From Cryobacterium arcticum (lineage in GTDB: Bacteria; Actinomycetota; Actinomycetes; Actinomycetales; Microbacteriaceae): DNA of 64,000 nucleotides. A program made the translations under genes and the position numbers. Below, one piece after another: positions 1 to 7,897 of the stretch. The stretch covers positions 992,001-1,056,000 of the forward strand of contig NZ_CP016282.1 of the NCBI RefSeq assembly GCF_001679725.1, in the 5' to 3' direction. Under the pieces are notes generated by a model that worked only from the letters and a program-made list of their open reading frames with translations, did no database searches and was not told the origin of the DNA. Position 1 is the stretch's first letter. Each line of letters opens with the position of its first letter.

Positions 1-468
1 GCCGAAGTAGTCGCTCGCGCGCACCTCGACGGCCCGGATTTCGCCCCGGTCGTGCGCGTCGAGCACGCGGTGCCAGCCGTCTCGGCGGATGATGCCCTTG
101 GACTCGGTCGTGGTCTCGGGGGAGTGCTCGGTCATCGCACCCGCTGGCGAGCCATAGGGGTAGAGGTTGCCCATCACCACGAGGTTCGCGCCCGACACGG
201 ATGCCGCGGCGATCGCGGCTGCGAACACCGGCGGCCAGCGCCGGGCCCAGTCGGGGTATGGCGGGTTGGTGCACAGGAAGATGGTGTGTGCGCGCTCGGC
301 CGCCAGGCAGAAGGCCACCGGATCGGAGGCGTCGAGGGAGCGTGCCGTGGCACCGGCGAGGGCTGTGCCGGAGCGGGTGGCGACAGTCACGTCATCGCCA
401 CGGGCCACCAACTGGCGAGCCAACTCGCTGCCGACCCAACCGGCTCCGACGACAAGGTGCTGGGTCAT
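1..468 (-). CDS. NAD-dependent epimerase/SDR-family protein (3' end outside window)
   Basis: The minus strand is open from an ATG at 468 to the window edge (156 codons), so the C-terminus is missing. An AGGAGG Shine-Dalgarno sequence lies a few bases upstream, which fixes the start. The N-terminus has a Rossmann dinucleotide motif, GAGWVGS (residues 8-14), followed by a DxSDP-type segment and later the GNLYPYG segment typical of extended/atypical SDRs, where the active-site Tyr region falls. These proteins bind NAD(P) and act on sugar nucleotides or other small carbonyl compounds. The substrate cannot be told from this fragment. It is transcribed on the same strand as the lipoprotein and kinase genes but is separated from them by 86 bp, so co-transcription is possible but not shown. 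Confidence 0.8.
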   Translation of the reverse strand, partial: MTQHLVVGAGWVGSELARQLVARGDDVTVATRSGTALAGATARSLDASDPVAFCLAAERAHTIFLCTNPPYPDWARRWPPVFAAAIAAASVSGANLVVMGNLYPYGSPAGAMTEHSPETTTESKGIIRRDGWHRVLDAHDRGEIRAVEVRASDYFG

Positions 469-554
469 GAGGATCCTCCTGGCTGTGGGGTCGGACATGC
501 GGGGCGTGGACCACGATCAGGTGCTGAGGACTGTCTAGCAGGTGCAGGCGTCTT

Positions 555-1058
555 CTAGTCGCACTTGCCCTTCTTTTCGCAGGCCCCTTTCCCAGGCTTG
601 TCCGGGCCGGAGTCGCCGGATTTGTCCGGTCCCTTGGGCCCCTCAGGCGCCTCCTCGGGATCGTCGTCGGTGCTCACGGGCTCCGGCGCGGTGGTCTCGA
701 CGGGAGTGGTCTCGACCGGGGTGGTCTCGACGGGGGTGCTCGCGGCGATGGACGAGGCAAGGTCGGCCGCGACGAGGTCGATGGCGGCCTGGATCTCGGC
801 GGCCCGCGCCGCCGTGACGGTGTCTGCGGCCGAGGCTTCGGCCAGGCTCTCGCGCAGAGTGTCGAGGGCGGTCTGCGCCGAGGTGTAGTCGCCCGCGGCG
901 GCTGCCGTGCTGACGGCCAGAACGCCGCTCTGCAACTCGCTCGCGGCGTCGGCGTGCAACGCCGTCGTCCCGGCGCAACCGGCCAGCATGCCGCAGGCCA
1001 GGCCGACGCCGGCCAGCGCGACGACGACCCTGGGGAAGAACTTCCGGGTGGCGCTCAT
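555..1058 (-). CDS. Putative lipoprotein downstream of Ser/Thr kinase
   Basis: The protein has 167 residues. It has a basic N-terminus, a hydrophobic stretch and a lipobox LAGC with Cys28, so it is predicted to be a lipid-anchored extracytoplasmic protein. The middle (about 35-105) is Ala-rich and helical, consistent with a coiled coil. After it come three VETTP-type repeats, an acidic Pro-rich stretch and a Lys/Gly-rich tail ending in two cysteines (CEKKGKC). The start codon overlaps the stop of the upstream kinase gene (ATGA), which implies translational coupling and suggests a link to the kinase, for example as a sensor or substrate. No enzymatic motif is visible. The family is not recognised beyond 'kinase-linked lipoprotein'. 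Confidence 0.75.
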   Translation of the reverse strand: MSATRKFFPRVVVALAGVGLACGMLAGCAGTTALHADAASELQSGVLAVSTAAAAGDYTSAQTALDTLRESLAEASAADTVTAARAAEIQAAIDLVAADLASSIAASTPVETTPVETTPVETTAPEPVSTDDDPEEAPEGPKGPDKSGDSGPDKPGKGACEKKGKCD

Positions 1059-2476
1059 GGGGTCACGCTCTCTTGAAGCTGCTGCAGGTGGGTGCCGAGG
1101 TCGCCGTCGACAGCGGGGTAGGCGGGCGGTTCGGGTGCCGGGTCCCCCGGCTGCACCAGGAAGACCAGGGCGAGAATCGCGGCCAGCGCCACCGCGGCGC
1201 CGATGATCACCAGGCGGGGGCGGCGGGCGGCGTTCCGGAGTGCGGCACGCGGCCAGGTTGACGTTCGAGGCGTCGGGCCGGACGGCTGGGACCGCTGCCC
1301 GGCGTTCTGGGGCCTGAACGCGACCGTTGTCGCCCCGGTGTCGGCAGAGCCGACCTCGCCGGCCGTGGTGAACGCCCGGGTGACGTCGTCGCCTCCGGAG
1401 GCCGGCAGGCGGCGGGTGGGCGCATCCTGGGCCCGGGTGCGTTCCAGGGCCTCGGTACGTTCCAGGAGATCCGTCTGCACCTCAGTCGCTCCGTCCGTGG
1501 TCGCACCGATCGGCGCCGGGACCCAGGTGGACTCTCCGGCCTCGAAGGTTTCCAGCGGGACCAATTCGCGCAAACGCACCGCGGCATCCGCCGACGTGAG
1601 GCGGTCACCGGGCTCGCGGGCCGTCATACCGGTCAGGACGTCGTGCCACGCGGCGCCGAGCTCGGCGGGGATCTCGGGTTGACGCTGCAACCGGGCCATG
1701 GCCGACTCGATGGCCGTGCCCGGGTAGCTGCGCACACCGGTGACGGCCTCGAGCAGCACCAGGCCCAGCGAGTACACGTCGCTGGGCGGCCCGATCGGGT
1801 GGCCCATCGCCTGCTCCGGGCTGAGGTAACCGGCGGTACCCAGCACGGCTCCGGTGCTGGTGAGGTGGGTGGCGTCGATGAGCCGGGCAATGCCGAAGTC
1901 GGCCAGCTTGGCGTGCGAGACGCGGCCGGGAAAGTCGGACGGGGCCAGGAGCACGTTGGCGGGTTTGATGTCGCGGTGGATGATGCCCCTGGCGTGCACA
2001 TAGTGCAGCGCCTCGGCCAGGTCGGCGCCCATCCGGGCGACCTCGGCCGCGGGGAGCTTGCCATCGATGATGCGGCTGCGCAGGTCGAAGCCGTCGACGT
2101 ACTCCATCACGATGAACGACCGGGTGACACCGTCGAGCTGTTCGGTGCCCGCGTCGAACAGGGTGACCAACGCGAAGTGGTTGAGACTGGCCAGCACCAT
2201 CACCTCGCCGCTCTGCCGTTGCGGGCCCGAGCCGTCAGCGGTGTCCATCCGGAACAGCTTGACCGCCACGGTGCGGCCCAGGGAGGCGTCGGTGGCCTGG
2301 TAGACCGTGGCCATGCCGCCGGTGCCGATCAGCCTGTCGAGGGTGAACCTGTCCGCCAGGGTCACCCCGATCAGGCTGTCGGATCGTGACTCGTCACGAA
2401 GCGGCTCGGTCGGTGCAGACAGGGAAGGCCTCCAAAAGGGCGGGGAGCAGCGGATACTGAGCAATTCTTGACGCAT
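1055..2476 (-). CDS. Membrane Ser/Thr protein kinase (PknB-like, no PASTA)
   Basis: This is a Hanks-type eukaryotic-like kinase of up to 473 residues. The glycine-rich loop is IGTGGMATV (about 50-58), followed by the ATP-binding Lys in AVK (73), HRDIKPANVLL with catalytic Asp169, and DFG (193-195). The kinase domain is followed by a long Thr/Arg/Pro-rich juxtamembrane linker, one hydrophobic segment near residues 425-447 and a short extracytoplasmic tail. There are no PASTA repeats, so it differs from PknB itself. The ATG at 2476 has no Shine-Dalgarno sequence. A CTG codon at 2422-2420 lies 6 nt after a perfect GGAGG (2433-2429) and would give a 455-residue protein with an intact kinase domain, so the longer start given here may be wrong. 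The gene is divergent from rseP. Confidence 0.88.
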   Translation of the reverse strand: MRQELLSIRCSPPFWRPSLSAPTEPLRDESRSDSLIGVTLADRFTLDRLIGTGGMATVYQATDASLGRTVAVKLFRMDTADGSGPQRQSGEVMVLASLNHFALVTLFDAGTEQLDGVTRSFIVMEYVDGFDLRSRIIDGKLPAAEVARMGADLAEALHYVHARGIIHRDIKPANVLLAPSDFPGRVSHAKLADFGIARLIDATHLTSTGAVLGTAGYLSPEQAMGHPIGPPSDVYSLGLVLLEAVTGVRSYPGTAIESAMARLQRQPEIPAELGAAWHDVLTGMTAREPGDRLTSADAAVRLRELVPLETFEAGESTWVPAPIGATTDGATEVQTDLLERTEALERTRAQDAPTRRLPASGGDDVTRAFTTAGEVGSADTGATTVAFRPQNAGQRSQPSGPTPRTSTWPRAALRNAARRPRLVIIGAAVALAAILALVFLVQPGDPAPEPPAYPAVDGDLGTHLQQLQESVTP

Positions 2477-2522
2477 GGTGCGGTGCCAGTCAACGGCCAG
2501 CCGCCTTGCAGCTAGAAAAGGC

Positions 2523-2529
2523 TAATGTA
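2523..2529. promoter_or_regulatory. Overlapping divergent -10 boxes (rseP + / kinase -)
   Basis: On the plus strand TAATGT (2523-2528) fits TANNNT and ends 6 nt before the rseP GTG at 2535, which has no Shine-Dalgarno sequence, so rseP is predicted to be leaderless. On the minus strand TACATT (2529-2524) fits the same consensus and would serve the kinase gene with a leader of 40-100 nt. The two boxes share five bases, so RNA polymerase could occupy only one at a time. Confidence 0.55.
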
Positions 2530-2534
2530 CGGAT

Positions 2535-3905
2535 GTGGAAACCGTGCTGTTATACATCTTGGGCGTAGCCGTGGTCGTCGTGGGCCTCGCGCTCTCCATC
2601 GGCCTGCACGAGATCGGGCACCTGGTGCCGGCCAAGCTGTTCGGGGTCAAGGTCACCCAGTACATGATCGGCTTCGGCCCCACTATGTGGTCGAAGAAAA
2701 AGGGCGAGACCGAGTACGGCGTCAAGGCCATCCCTCTCGGCGGCTACATCTCGATGATCGGCATGTTCCCGCCCGCCAAGGACGGCTCAGCGCGCAACAA
2801 CAGCACCGGCTTCTTCAACCAGTTGGTGCAGGAGGGCGAACCGGCCCCCGCCGCCCGCAGCAGCATGGCCGCTGAGGCCCGGCAGGCCAGCGCCGACACC
2901 ATCGGCGAGGGCGAGGATCACCGCGCCTTCTACCGCCTCCCGGTCTACAAGCGCGTCATCATCATGCTCGGCGGGCCCACGATGAACCTGCTCATCGCCG
3001 TGGTGCTCTTCGCGGTGCTGCTGATGGGCTTCGGCACCACCCAGGCCAGCACCACCGTGGGCAGCGTCAGCGCCTGCGTGCTGCCGGCCACCAGCGACCG
3101 GCAGGCCTGCGCGGAGGGCGACGAAGCCGCTCCGGGCGCCGCGGCCGGCCTCAAGCCCGGCGACCGACTGGTGAGCATCGACGGCACCGCGATCACCAGC
3201 TGGGACCAGTCCACCGCGATCATCCGCGAGTCCTCCGGCACACCGCTGCAGGTGGTCGTCGAACGCGACGGCGCCCAGCAGACGCTCGTGATCACCCCCA
3301 AGCTCACCGAACGCTACGTGACGGATGCCGACGGCAACGTCGTCACCGACGCCAGCGGCGCCCAGGAAACCACCGAGGTCGGCTTTGTCGGCATCGGCCC
3401 GGCCGGCGAACTCGTGCCGCAGCCGGCAACCGCGGTGCTGCCCGCCGTCGGCGAGAACATCTCCGGCGTCTTCCACATGATTCTCAACCTGCCGCAGCGG
3501 CTGATCGACGTGGCCAACGCCGCGTTCGGCCCGGGGGAGCGCGACCCGAACGGCCCGATCAGCGTGGTCGGCGTCGGCCGGGTCGCCGGTGAGATCGCCA
3601 GCGTCGACACGATCCCGCTGGCCAGCAAGGCCGCAAGCCTGATCGGGCTGCTCGCGTCGCTGAACATCGCCCTGTTCGTCTTCAACCTGGTGCCGCTCAT
3701 GCCGCTGGACGGAGGCCACGTGGCCGGAGCGCTCTGGGAAGGCATCCGCCGGTGGTTCGCGAAGCTGTTCAAGCGCCGCGACCCCGGTCCCGTCGACACG
3801 GCCAAGCTGATGCCGCTGACCCTGGCGGTGGCCGTGGTGCTCGGCGGCATGACGCTGCTGCTGGTCTACGCCGACATCGTCAAGCCGATCAACCTGTTCG
3901 GCTGA
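2535..3905 (+). CDS. rseP: Site-2 protease, M50 family (RseP-like)
   Basis: This is a 456-residue intramembrane zinc metalloprotease that cleaves anti-sigma factors or other membrane proteins. The HEIGH zinc motif (residues 25-29) sits in the first transmembrane segment. A PDZ-like region follows around residues 170-260, and the second membrane motif NLVPLMPLDGGH near residue 385 provides the third zinc ligand. The last membrane segment is close to the C-terminus. In many actinobacteria dxr-rseP-ispG are neighbours. Here dxr is not seen upstream, and a two-component pair plus a SHOCT protein separate rseP from ispG. The GTG start is preceded by TAATGT at leaderless spacing and no Shine-Dalgarno sequence. 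Confidence 0.93.
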   Translation: METVLLYILGVAVVVVGLALSIGLHEIGHLVPAKLFGVKVTQYMIGFGPTMWSKKKGETEYGVKAIPLGGYISMIGMFPPAKDGSARNNSTGFFNQLVQEGEPAPAARSSMAAEARQASADTIGEGEDHRAFYRLPVYKRVIIMLGGPTMNLLIAVVLFAVLLMGFGTTQASTTVGSVSACVLPATSDRQACAEGDEAAPGAAAGLKPGDRLVSIDGTAITSWDQSTAIIRESSGTPLQVVVERDGAQQTLVITPKLTERYVTDADGNVVTDASGAQETTEVGFVGIGPAGELVPQPATAVLPAVGENISGVFHMILNLPQRLIDVANAAFGPGERDPNGPISVVGVGRVAGEIASVDTIPLASKAASLIGLLASLNIALFVFNLVPLMPLDGGHVAGALWEGIRRWFAKLFKRRDPGPVDTAKLMPLTLAVAVVLGGMTLLLVYADIVKPINLFG

Positions 3906-3987
3906 GCAGCCCCGGCCTACTCCCACCGGAGTACCCGGCTGCGGCAATGCGATCCCCGGGGCGACCTCTCCCCGGCGCGAGCGGACG

Positions 3988-4002
3988 TAGCATCGGAGCA
4001 TG
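3988..4002 (+). promoter_or_regulatory. Leaderless promoter of the NarL-type sensor kinase
   Basis: TAGCAT (3988-3993) is followed by 6 nt and the ATG at 4000. No Shine-Dalgarno sequence is present. The 94 bp between the rseP stop and this start hold nothing else recognisable. Confidence 0.5.
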
Positions 4003-5310
4003 TCATCGTCCGCAGAGCCGACCGGGTACGGCTCGGGCTGGCCGGAGCGCCGCCGGGGCTGGCCGGGCGAGCGGCTTCCGCCGTCCGCACGGCTCTGGCT
4101 GCCTGTCGTGGTCTCGCTGCTCGTCCAGGTGCCGGCGACGGCGTTCCAGCTCTGGCGGGGCCGGTGGAACCTTCCTGCGGGTGGGGAACCGTTCGGCAAC
4201 CGGCGCTGGGCGGAGTCGCTTCCAGGCCCGGGCGAGCCCGGCTTCACCGCGGCCGCTCTGCTGGTCTTCGCGCTGGCCTTCGTCGGTCCGCTTGCGCTGA
4301 TCATGGCTCGCCGGTTTCCCGGCCCGGTGGCCATGATCTGTGCCGTCGCCGCCGCGGCACCGATCCTGATCCTGCCCACCGTGGTCACCCCGTTCGCCGC
4401 TGTGGCCTTCGCCGTCGTCCTGGGAATCGTGCGGGGCGCGCGGATCTGGGTGTACGCATCCGTCGCGCTGACCTGGGTGGCCACCATCGCGCTGGCCGGA
4501 CTCTGGGGGATCAGCTTCAATCCGTTCCGGATCGCCGGCACCACGTTCGTGCTGGTGCTGCTGATGGCCGCCGGCGAAGCGCTCCGACGCCGCCGGGAGA
4601 CCATCCTCGAGCACCGGCGCAGCGCAGACGCCCGCCGGCTGTCGGCCGAACAGCGGGAGCGGATGCGCATCGCCCGCGAGCTGCACGACGTGCTGGCGCA
4701 TTCGCTGTCCCTGATCAACGTGCAGGCCGGGGTGGGCCTGCACCTCATCGACAGCCAGCCGCAGAAGGCCGCGGACGCTCTCGCGAACATCAAGAGCGCA
4801 AGCAAGAACGCACTCGACGAGGTGCGCACGGTGCTCGGAATCCTTCGTTCCGACCCCGCAGAGGCTCCCAGCGCGCCGCTGACACCGGAGCCTGACCTGG
4901 CCGGACTCCCGGCGCTGATCGAGTCCTTCCGTGCGCAGGGCCTCGGCATCGCCTACGCCAACGTGCTCGAGGTGGAGAGCGCCGCACCGGCGGCGACCCA
5001 GCTCGCGCTCTACCGGATCTGCCAGGAGGCGCTCACCAACGTGCTGCGCCATGCCCGGTCGCACGATGCATCCGTGTACCTCGGCATCGACCGGGGCGCC
5101 TACCTGCTGACCGTGACCGACAGCGGCGTCCCTGAGGAACCCCTCCCGCCCGTCGAACCGGGCGGTGGGCTGCTCGGCATGCGGGAACGCGCCGAACTGC
5201 TCGGTGGCACCCTGCGCGCCGGGCCGACCGCAGCCGGAGGTTTCCTGGTCGAAGCGAGGCTCCCGTTGCCCGCCGGTCGCGCAGGGCAGAGCGATCGGGG
5301 CAACGGATGA
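4000..5310 (+). CDS. Sensor histidine kinase, NarL/DesK type
   Basis: The protein has 436 residues. The N-terminal half is membrane-embedded, with about five to six hydrophobic segments between residues 25 and 200. A HisKA_3 dimerisation/phosphoacceptor domain follows with ARELHDVLAHS (His229), then a HATPase_c domain whose glycine-rich lid is GGGLLGMRERAELLGG near the C-terminus. It autophosphorylates and passes phosphate to the response regulator encoded immediately downstream, with which it shares a 4-nt ATGA overlap. The signal is unknown; there is no large extracellular sensor domain, which resembles intramembrane-sensing kinases. The ATG at 4000 fits the leaderless pattern. Confidence 0.92.
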   Translation: MSSSAEPTGYGSGWPERRRGWPGERLPPSARLWLPVVVSLLVQVPATAFQLWRGRWNLPAGGEPFGNRRWAESLPGPGEPGFTAAALLVFALAFVGPLALIMARRFPGPVAMICAVAAAAPILILPTVVTPFAAVAFAVVLGIVRGARIWVYASVALTWVATIALAGLWGISFNPFRIAGTTFVLVLLMAAGEALRRRRETILEHRRSADARRLSAEQRERMRIARELHDVLAHSLSLINVQAGVGLHLIDSQPQKAADALANIKSASKNALDEVRTVLGILRSDPAEAPSAPLTPEPDLAGLPALIESFRAQGLGIAYANVLEVESAAPAATQLALYRICQEALTNVLRHARSHDASVYLGIDRGAYLLTVTDSGVPEEPLPPVEPGGGLLGMRERAELLGGTLRAGPTAAGGFLVEARLPLPAGRAGQSDRGNG

Positions 5311-5966
5311 TCCGGGTGGTCGTCGCCGACGACCAGCAGCTGATCCGCGCCGGGTTCAGGTCGCTGCTCGAGTCCGAACCCGACCTCGACGTGGTGGCAG
5401 AGGCCGGAACGGGCCGCGACGCCGTCGCTGCGGTGACGCGGCTGCGTCCGGACGTCGTGCTGATGGACATCCGCATGCCGGACGGCGACGGACTCTGGGC
5501 GACCGAACAGATCGTGCGGGACGCAGACCTCAGGGACACCCGGATCGTGGTCGTCACCACCTTCGAACTCGACGAGTACGTGGCGCGGGCCATCCATGCC
5601 GGCGCGAGCGGGTTCCTGGTGAAAGACACCGAACCGACCGAGCTGATCCGCGCCGTGCGGGTCGTGGCGGCGGGGGAGGGCCTGCTCTCGCCGAGCGTCA
5701 CCCGGCGGCTGCTGGCCCGGATGGCGTCGGGGCAGACCGAGCCGCGCGACGACAGCGCCCTCATAGCGCTCACCGAACGGGAGAAGGAGGTGCTCGGCCT
5801 CGTCGGCCGCGGGCTGACCAACGCGGAGATCGGCCAGCGCCTGTTCCTCAGCCCGCTCACCGCGAAGACCCACGTGTCCCGCATCATGGGCAAGCTCGCC
5901 GCCCGCGACCGGGTGCAGTTGGTCATCGCCGCCTACGAGGCCGGCCTGGTCGCTCCCGGCCGGTAA
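5307..5966 (+). CDS. Response regulator, NarL/LuxR family
   Basis: The protein has 219 residues. The receiver domain (1-120) has the acidic pair DD (8-9), phospho-acceptor Asp54 in VLMDIRMP and the conserved Lys in FLVKD. The C-terminal LuxR-type helix-turn-helix (about 150-212) includes LTEREKEVLGLVGRGLTN and the recognition region. It overlaps the sensor kinase gene by 4 nt, so the two are a translationally coupled pair. Targets are not evident; the following SHOCT membrane protein, 126 bp downstream on the same strand, is a candidate. Confidence 0.93.
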   Translation: MIRVVVADDQQLIRAGFRSLLESEPDLDVVAEAGTGRDAVAAVTRLRPDVVLMDIRMPDGDGLWATEQIVRDADLRDTRIVVVTTFELDEYVARAIHAGASGFLVKDTEPTELIRAVRVVAAGEGLLSPSVTRRLLARMASGQTEPRDDSALIALTEREKEVLGLVGRGLTNAEIGQRLFLSPLTAKTHVSRIMGKLAARDRVQLVIAAYEAGLVAPGR

Positions 5967-6092
5967 CGACAGCGTCGGGTGCTCCCGCGGGTGTACGGCA
6001 GGTGACTCCTGCGGGCAGATTCGCCCGCCGCCCGGACTGGGCACGCTGGAGGCACCGGTTCACACCAGAACCCCCGACGAAATGGAGACATC

Positions 6093-6431
6093 ATGCTGAC
6101 CACTGCAGTTCTCACCGGGCTCGCCGCCCACCCGGGCTGGGGCATGGGCGGCGGCGGATTCGGGTGGCTGTTCCTGCTGATCCCGCTGTTCTGGATCGTC
6201 GTGGTCGTGGCGCTCTTCGCCATCTTCGGCCGCCGCTGGCGCCGGGGCTGGGACGGCCAACGCCCCTACGCCTACCCGAACGGCCCTTATGGCGCCGGCC
6301 CGGCGGCTGCGCGCAGCGCCGAGAAGACACTGGCCGAACGATTCGCCCAGGGCGACATCGACGAGGTCGAGTACCGCGCCCGCCTCGAGGTGCTCCGCGC
6401 GAACCGGGACGGCGCACCGCCAGCCGGCTGA
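6093..6431 (+). CDS. Small SHOCT-domain membrane protein
   Basis: The protein has 112 residues. A short Gly-rich N-terminus precedes one strong transmembrane segment (about residues 26-48). A basic, Tyr/Pro-rich linker follows, then a C-terminal SHOCT domain (about 74-104) with the family pattern LAERFAQGDIDEVEYRARLEVL. SHOCT is an oligomerisation motif found at the end of many short membrane proteins; no catalytic function is known. GGAGA lies 6-10 nt before the ATG. It lies downstream of a two-component system, a common setting for such proteins, and may be an effector or target of it. Confidence 0.8.
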   Translation: MLTTAVLTGLAAHPGWGMGGGGFGWLFLLIPLFWIVVVVALFAIFGRRWRRGWDGQRPYAYPNGPYGAGPAAARSAEKTLAERFAQGDIDEVEYRARLEVLRANRDGAPPAG

Positions 6432-6448
6432 CCGGGAGCAGTCCGGCC

Positions 6449-6478
6449 GGCCCGTCCGCCGACGCCGGCGGGCGGGCC
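6449..6478. terminator. GC-rich hairpin upstream of ispG
   Basis: Twelve-base arms (6449-6460 and 6467-6478, one G-T pair) enclose a 6-nt loop after the SHOCT gene. There is no T-run, so it would be a weak or factor-assisted terminator. Confidence 0.35.
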
Positions 6479-6515
6479 CGGCTGGGCGTTCAGGCGGATC
6501 TGAGCCAGGCACGCG

Positions 6516-6530
6516 TAAGCTACATTCGTG
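6516..6530 (+). promoter_or_regulatory. Leaderless promoter of ispG
   Basis: TAAGCT (6516-6521) ends 6 nt before the GTG at 6528, and no Shine-Dalgarno sequence is present. An alternative TACATT (6521-6526) is too close to the start codon. Confidence 0.5.
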
Positions 6531-7688
6531 GCCGCAATAAACCTGGGTATGCCCAAAGTCCCCGAAATCCTCGCACCCCGACGCAAGTCCCGCCAGATCA
6601 AGGTCGGCAAGGTCCTCGTCGGCGGTGACGCTCGCGTCAGCGTGCAGTCGATGACAACGACACCGACGACGAACATCAACGCGACGCTGCAGCAGATCGC
6701 CGAGCTCACCGCCTCCGGCTGTGACATCGTGCGGGTCGCCGTGCCCAGCCGTGATGACGCCGAGGCGCTGCCGATCATCGCCAAGAAGAGTCAGATCCCC
6801 GTGATCGCCGACATTCACTTCCAGCCGAGCTACGTCTACCAGGCCATCGACGCCGGGTGCGCGGCCGTGCGGGTGAACCCGGGCAACATCCGCAAGTTCG
6901 ACGACCAGGTGGGCAAGATCGCCGCCGCGGCGAAGGCCGCCGGCGTCTCCATCCGTATCGGCGTCAACGCCGGTTCCCTCGAGCCCAGCCTGCTGCAGAA
7001 GTACGGCAAGGCCACCCCGGAGGCGCTCGTCGAGAGCGCCGTCTGGGAAGCCAGCCTGTTCGAGGAGCACGACTTCCACGACTTCAAGATCTCGGTCAAG
7101 CACAACGACCCGGTGATCATGGTCAAGGCCTACCGGCTGCTCGCCGAACGCGGCGACTGGCCGCTGCACCTCGGTGTGACCGAGGCCGGCCCGTCCTTCC
7201 AGGGCACGATCAAGAGCGCCACGGCGTTCGGCATCCTGCTCGGCGAGGGCATCGGCGACACCATCCGGGTGTCCCTCTCCGCCCCGCCCGCCGAGGAGAT
7301 CAAGGTGGGCCTGCAGATCCTGCAGTCGCTCAACCTGCGCGAGCGCAAGCTCGAGATCGTCTCCTGCCCCAGCTGCGGCAGGGCCCAGGTGGATGTCTAC
7401 AAGCTCGCCAACGACGTCACCGACGGCCTCGAGGGCATGACCGTGCCGCTCCGCGTCGCGGTGATGGGCTGTGTTGTCAACGGACCCGGCGAGGCCCGTG
7501 ACGCCGACCTCGGTGTGGCCTCCGGCAACGGCAAGGGCCAGATCTTCGTGCGCGGCGAGGTCATCAAGACCGTGCCGGAGTCCGAGATCGTGGCGACCCT
7601 GATCGAGGAGGCCAACCGTATGGCCGCCGAGATGCCGCCCAGCGAAGACTCCCTCGGCGCCCCCGTCGTGACGGTCGGCTCCCGCTAA
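6528..7688 (+). CDS. ispG: 4-hydroxy-3-methylbut-2-en-1-yl diphosphate synthase
   Basis: This 386-residue protein catalyses the penultimate step of the MEP isoprenoid pathway, converting MEcPP to HMBPP with a [4Fe-4S] cluster. The TIM-barrel half starts with the conserved [13 protein letters not shown] segment. The C-terminal half carries the cluster cysteines in SCPSCGR and in [10 protein letters not shown]. Length and motifs match the short bacterial form. The GTG start fits the leaderless pattern. The gene is next to rseP and proS, an order common in actinobacteria. Confidence 0.96.
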   Translation: MAAINLGMPKVPEILAPRRKSRQIKVGKVLVGGDARVSVQSMTTTPTTNINATLQQIAELTASGCDIVRVAVPSRDDAEALPIIAKKSQIPVIADIHFQPSYVYQAIDAGCAAVRVNPGNIRKFDDQVGKIAAAAKAAGVSIRIGVNAGSLEPSLLQKYGKATPEALVESAVWEASLFEEHDFHDFKISVKHNDPVIMVKAYRLLAERGDWPLHLGVTEAGPSFQGTIKSATAFGILLGEGIGDTIRVSLSAPPAEEIKVGLQILQSLNLRERKLEIVSCPSCGRAQVDVYKLANDVTDGLEGMTVPLRVAVMGCVVNGPGEARDADLGVASGNGKGQIFVRGEVIKTVPESEIVATLIEEANRMAAEMPPSEDSLGAPVVTVGSR

Positions 7689-7741
7689 CCCGCCCCTCGC
7701 CCGCATCCAGCCACCCGATCTGCGGATCGCGTCCCCTCGCT

Positions 7742-7760
7742 GGTCGAGCTTGTCGAGACC
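7742..7760 (+). repeat. Solitary 19-bp GGTCGAG...GAGACC element
   Basis: This is a perfect copy of the core that builds the three arrays at 9.7, 21.2 and 53.2 kb, here alone after the ispG stop codon. Confidence 0.8.
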
Positions 7761-7769
7761 CCGTAGGCC

Positions 7770-7839
7770 AACTGTTCCCGCAACTGACAATTGCGCCCGG
7801 TACGCCGGGCGCAATTGTCCGTACGGGCACCAGTTGTCG
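7770..7839. repeat. Large inverted repeat upstream of proS
   Basis: Perfect 15-bp arms (7786-7800 and 7805-7819) with a TACG loop are flanked by a weaker outer pairing of AACTG (7770-7774) with CAGTT (7831-7835). The right flank GGCACCAGTTGTCG (7826-7839) recurs exactly at 41706-41719 upstream of adhE, and CTGTTCCCG (7772-7780) recurs there inverted. It therefore belongs to a dispersed repeat family. It could also act as an ispG terminator or a site controlling proS. Confidence 0.6.
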
Positions 7840-7882
7840 CGGCGGTGAGGTGCCCGCGCCGACGCGCCGCCTGCGCGCGCCG

Positions 7883-7897
7883 TAAAGTAGGGGCGTG
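7883..7897 (+). promoter_or_regulatory. Leaderless promoter of proS
   Basis: TAAAGT (7883-7888) ends 6 nt before the GTG at 7895, with no Shine-Dalgarno sequence. Confidence 0.5.

Noticed and set aside
690..750. GTCTCGAC repeats in the first lipoprotein gene as array cores
   Set aside because: They encode in-frame VETTP repeats with an 18-bp period and lack the 19-bp core; the resemblance is to the ggtctcgac half only.
2787..4949. 720-codon minus-strand open frame over rseP and the sensor kinase
   Set aside because: Both plus-strand genes have clear family motifs; the minus frame is a high-GC shadow rich in Arg/Ser/Pro.
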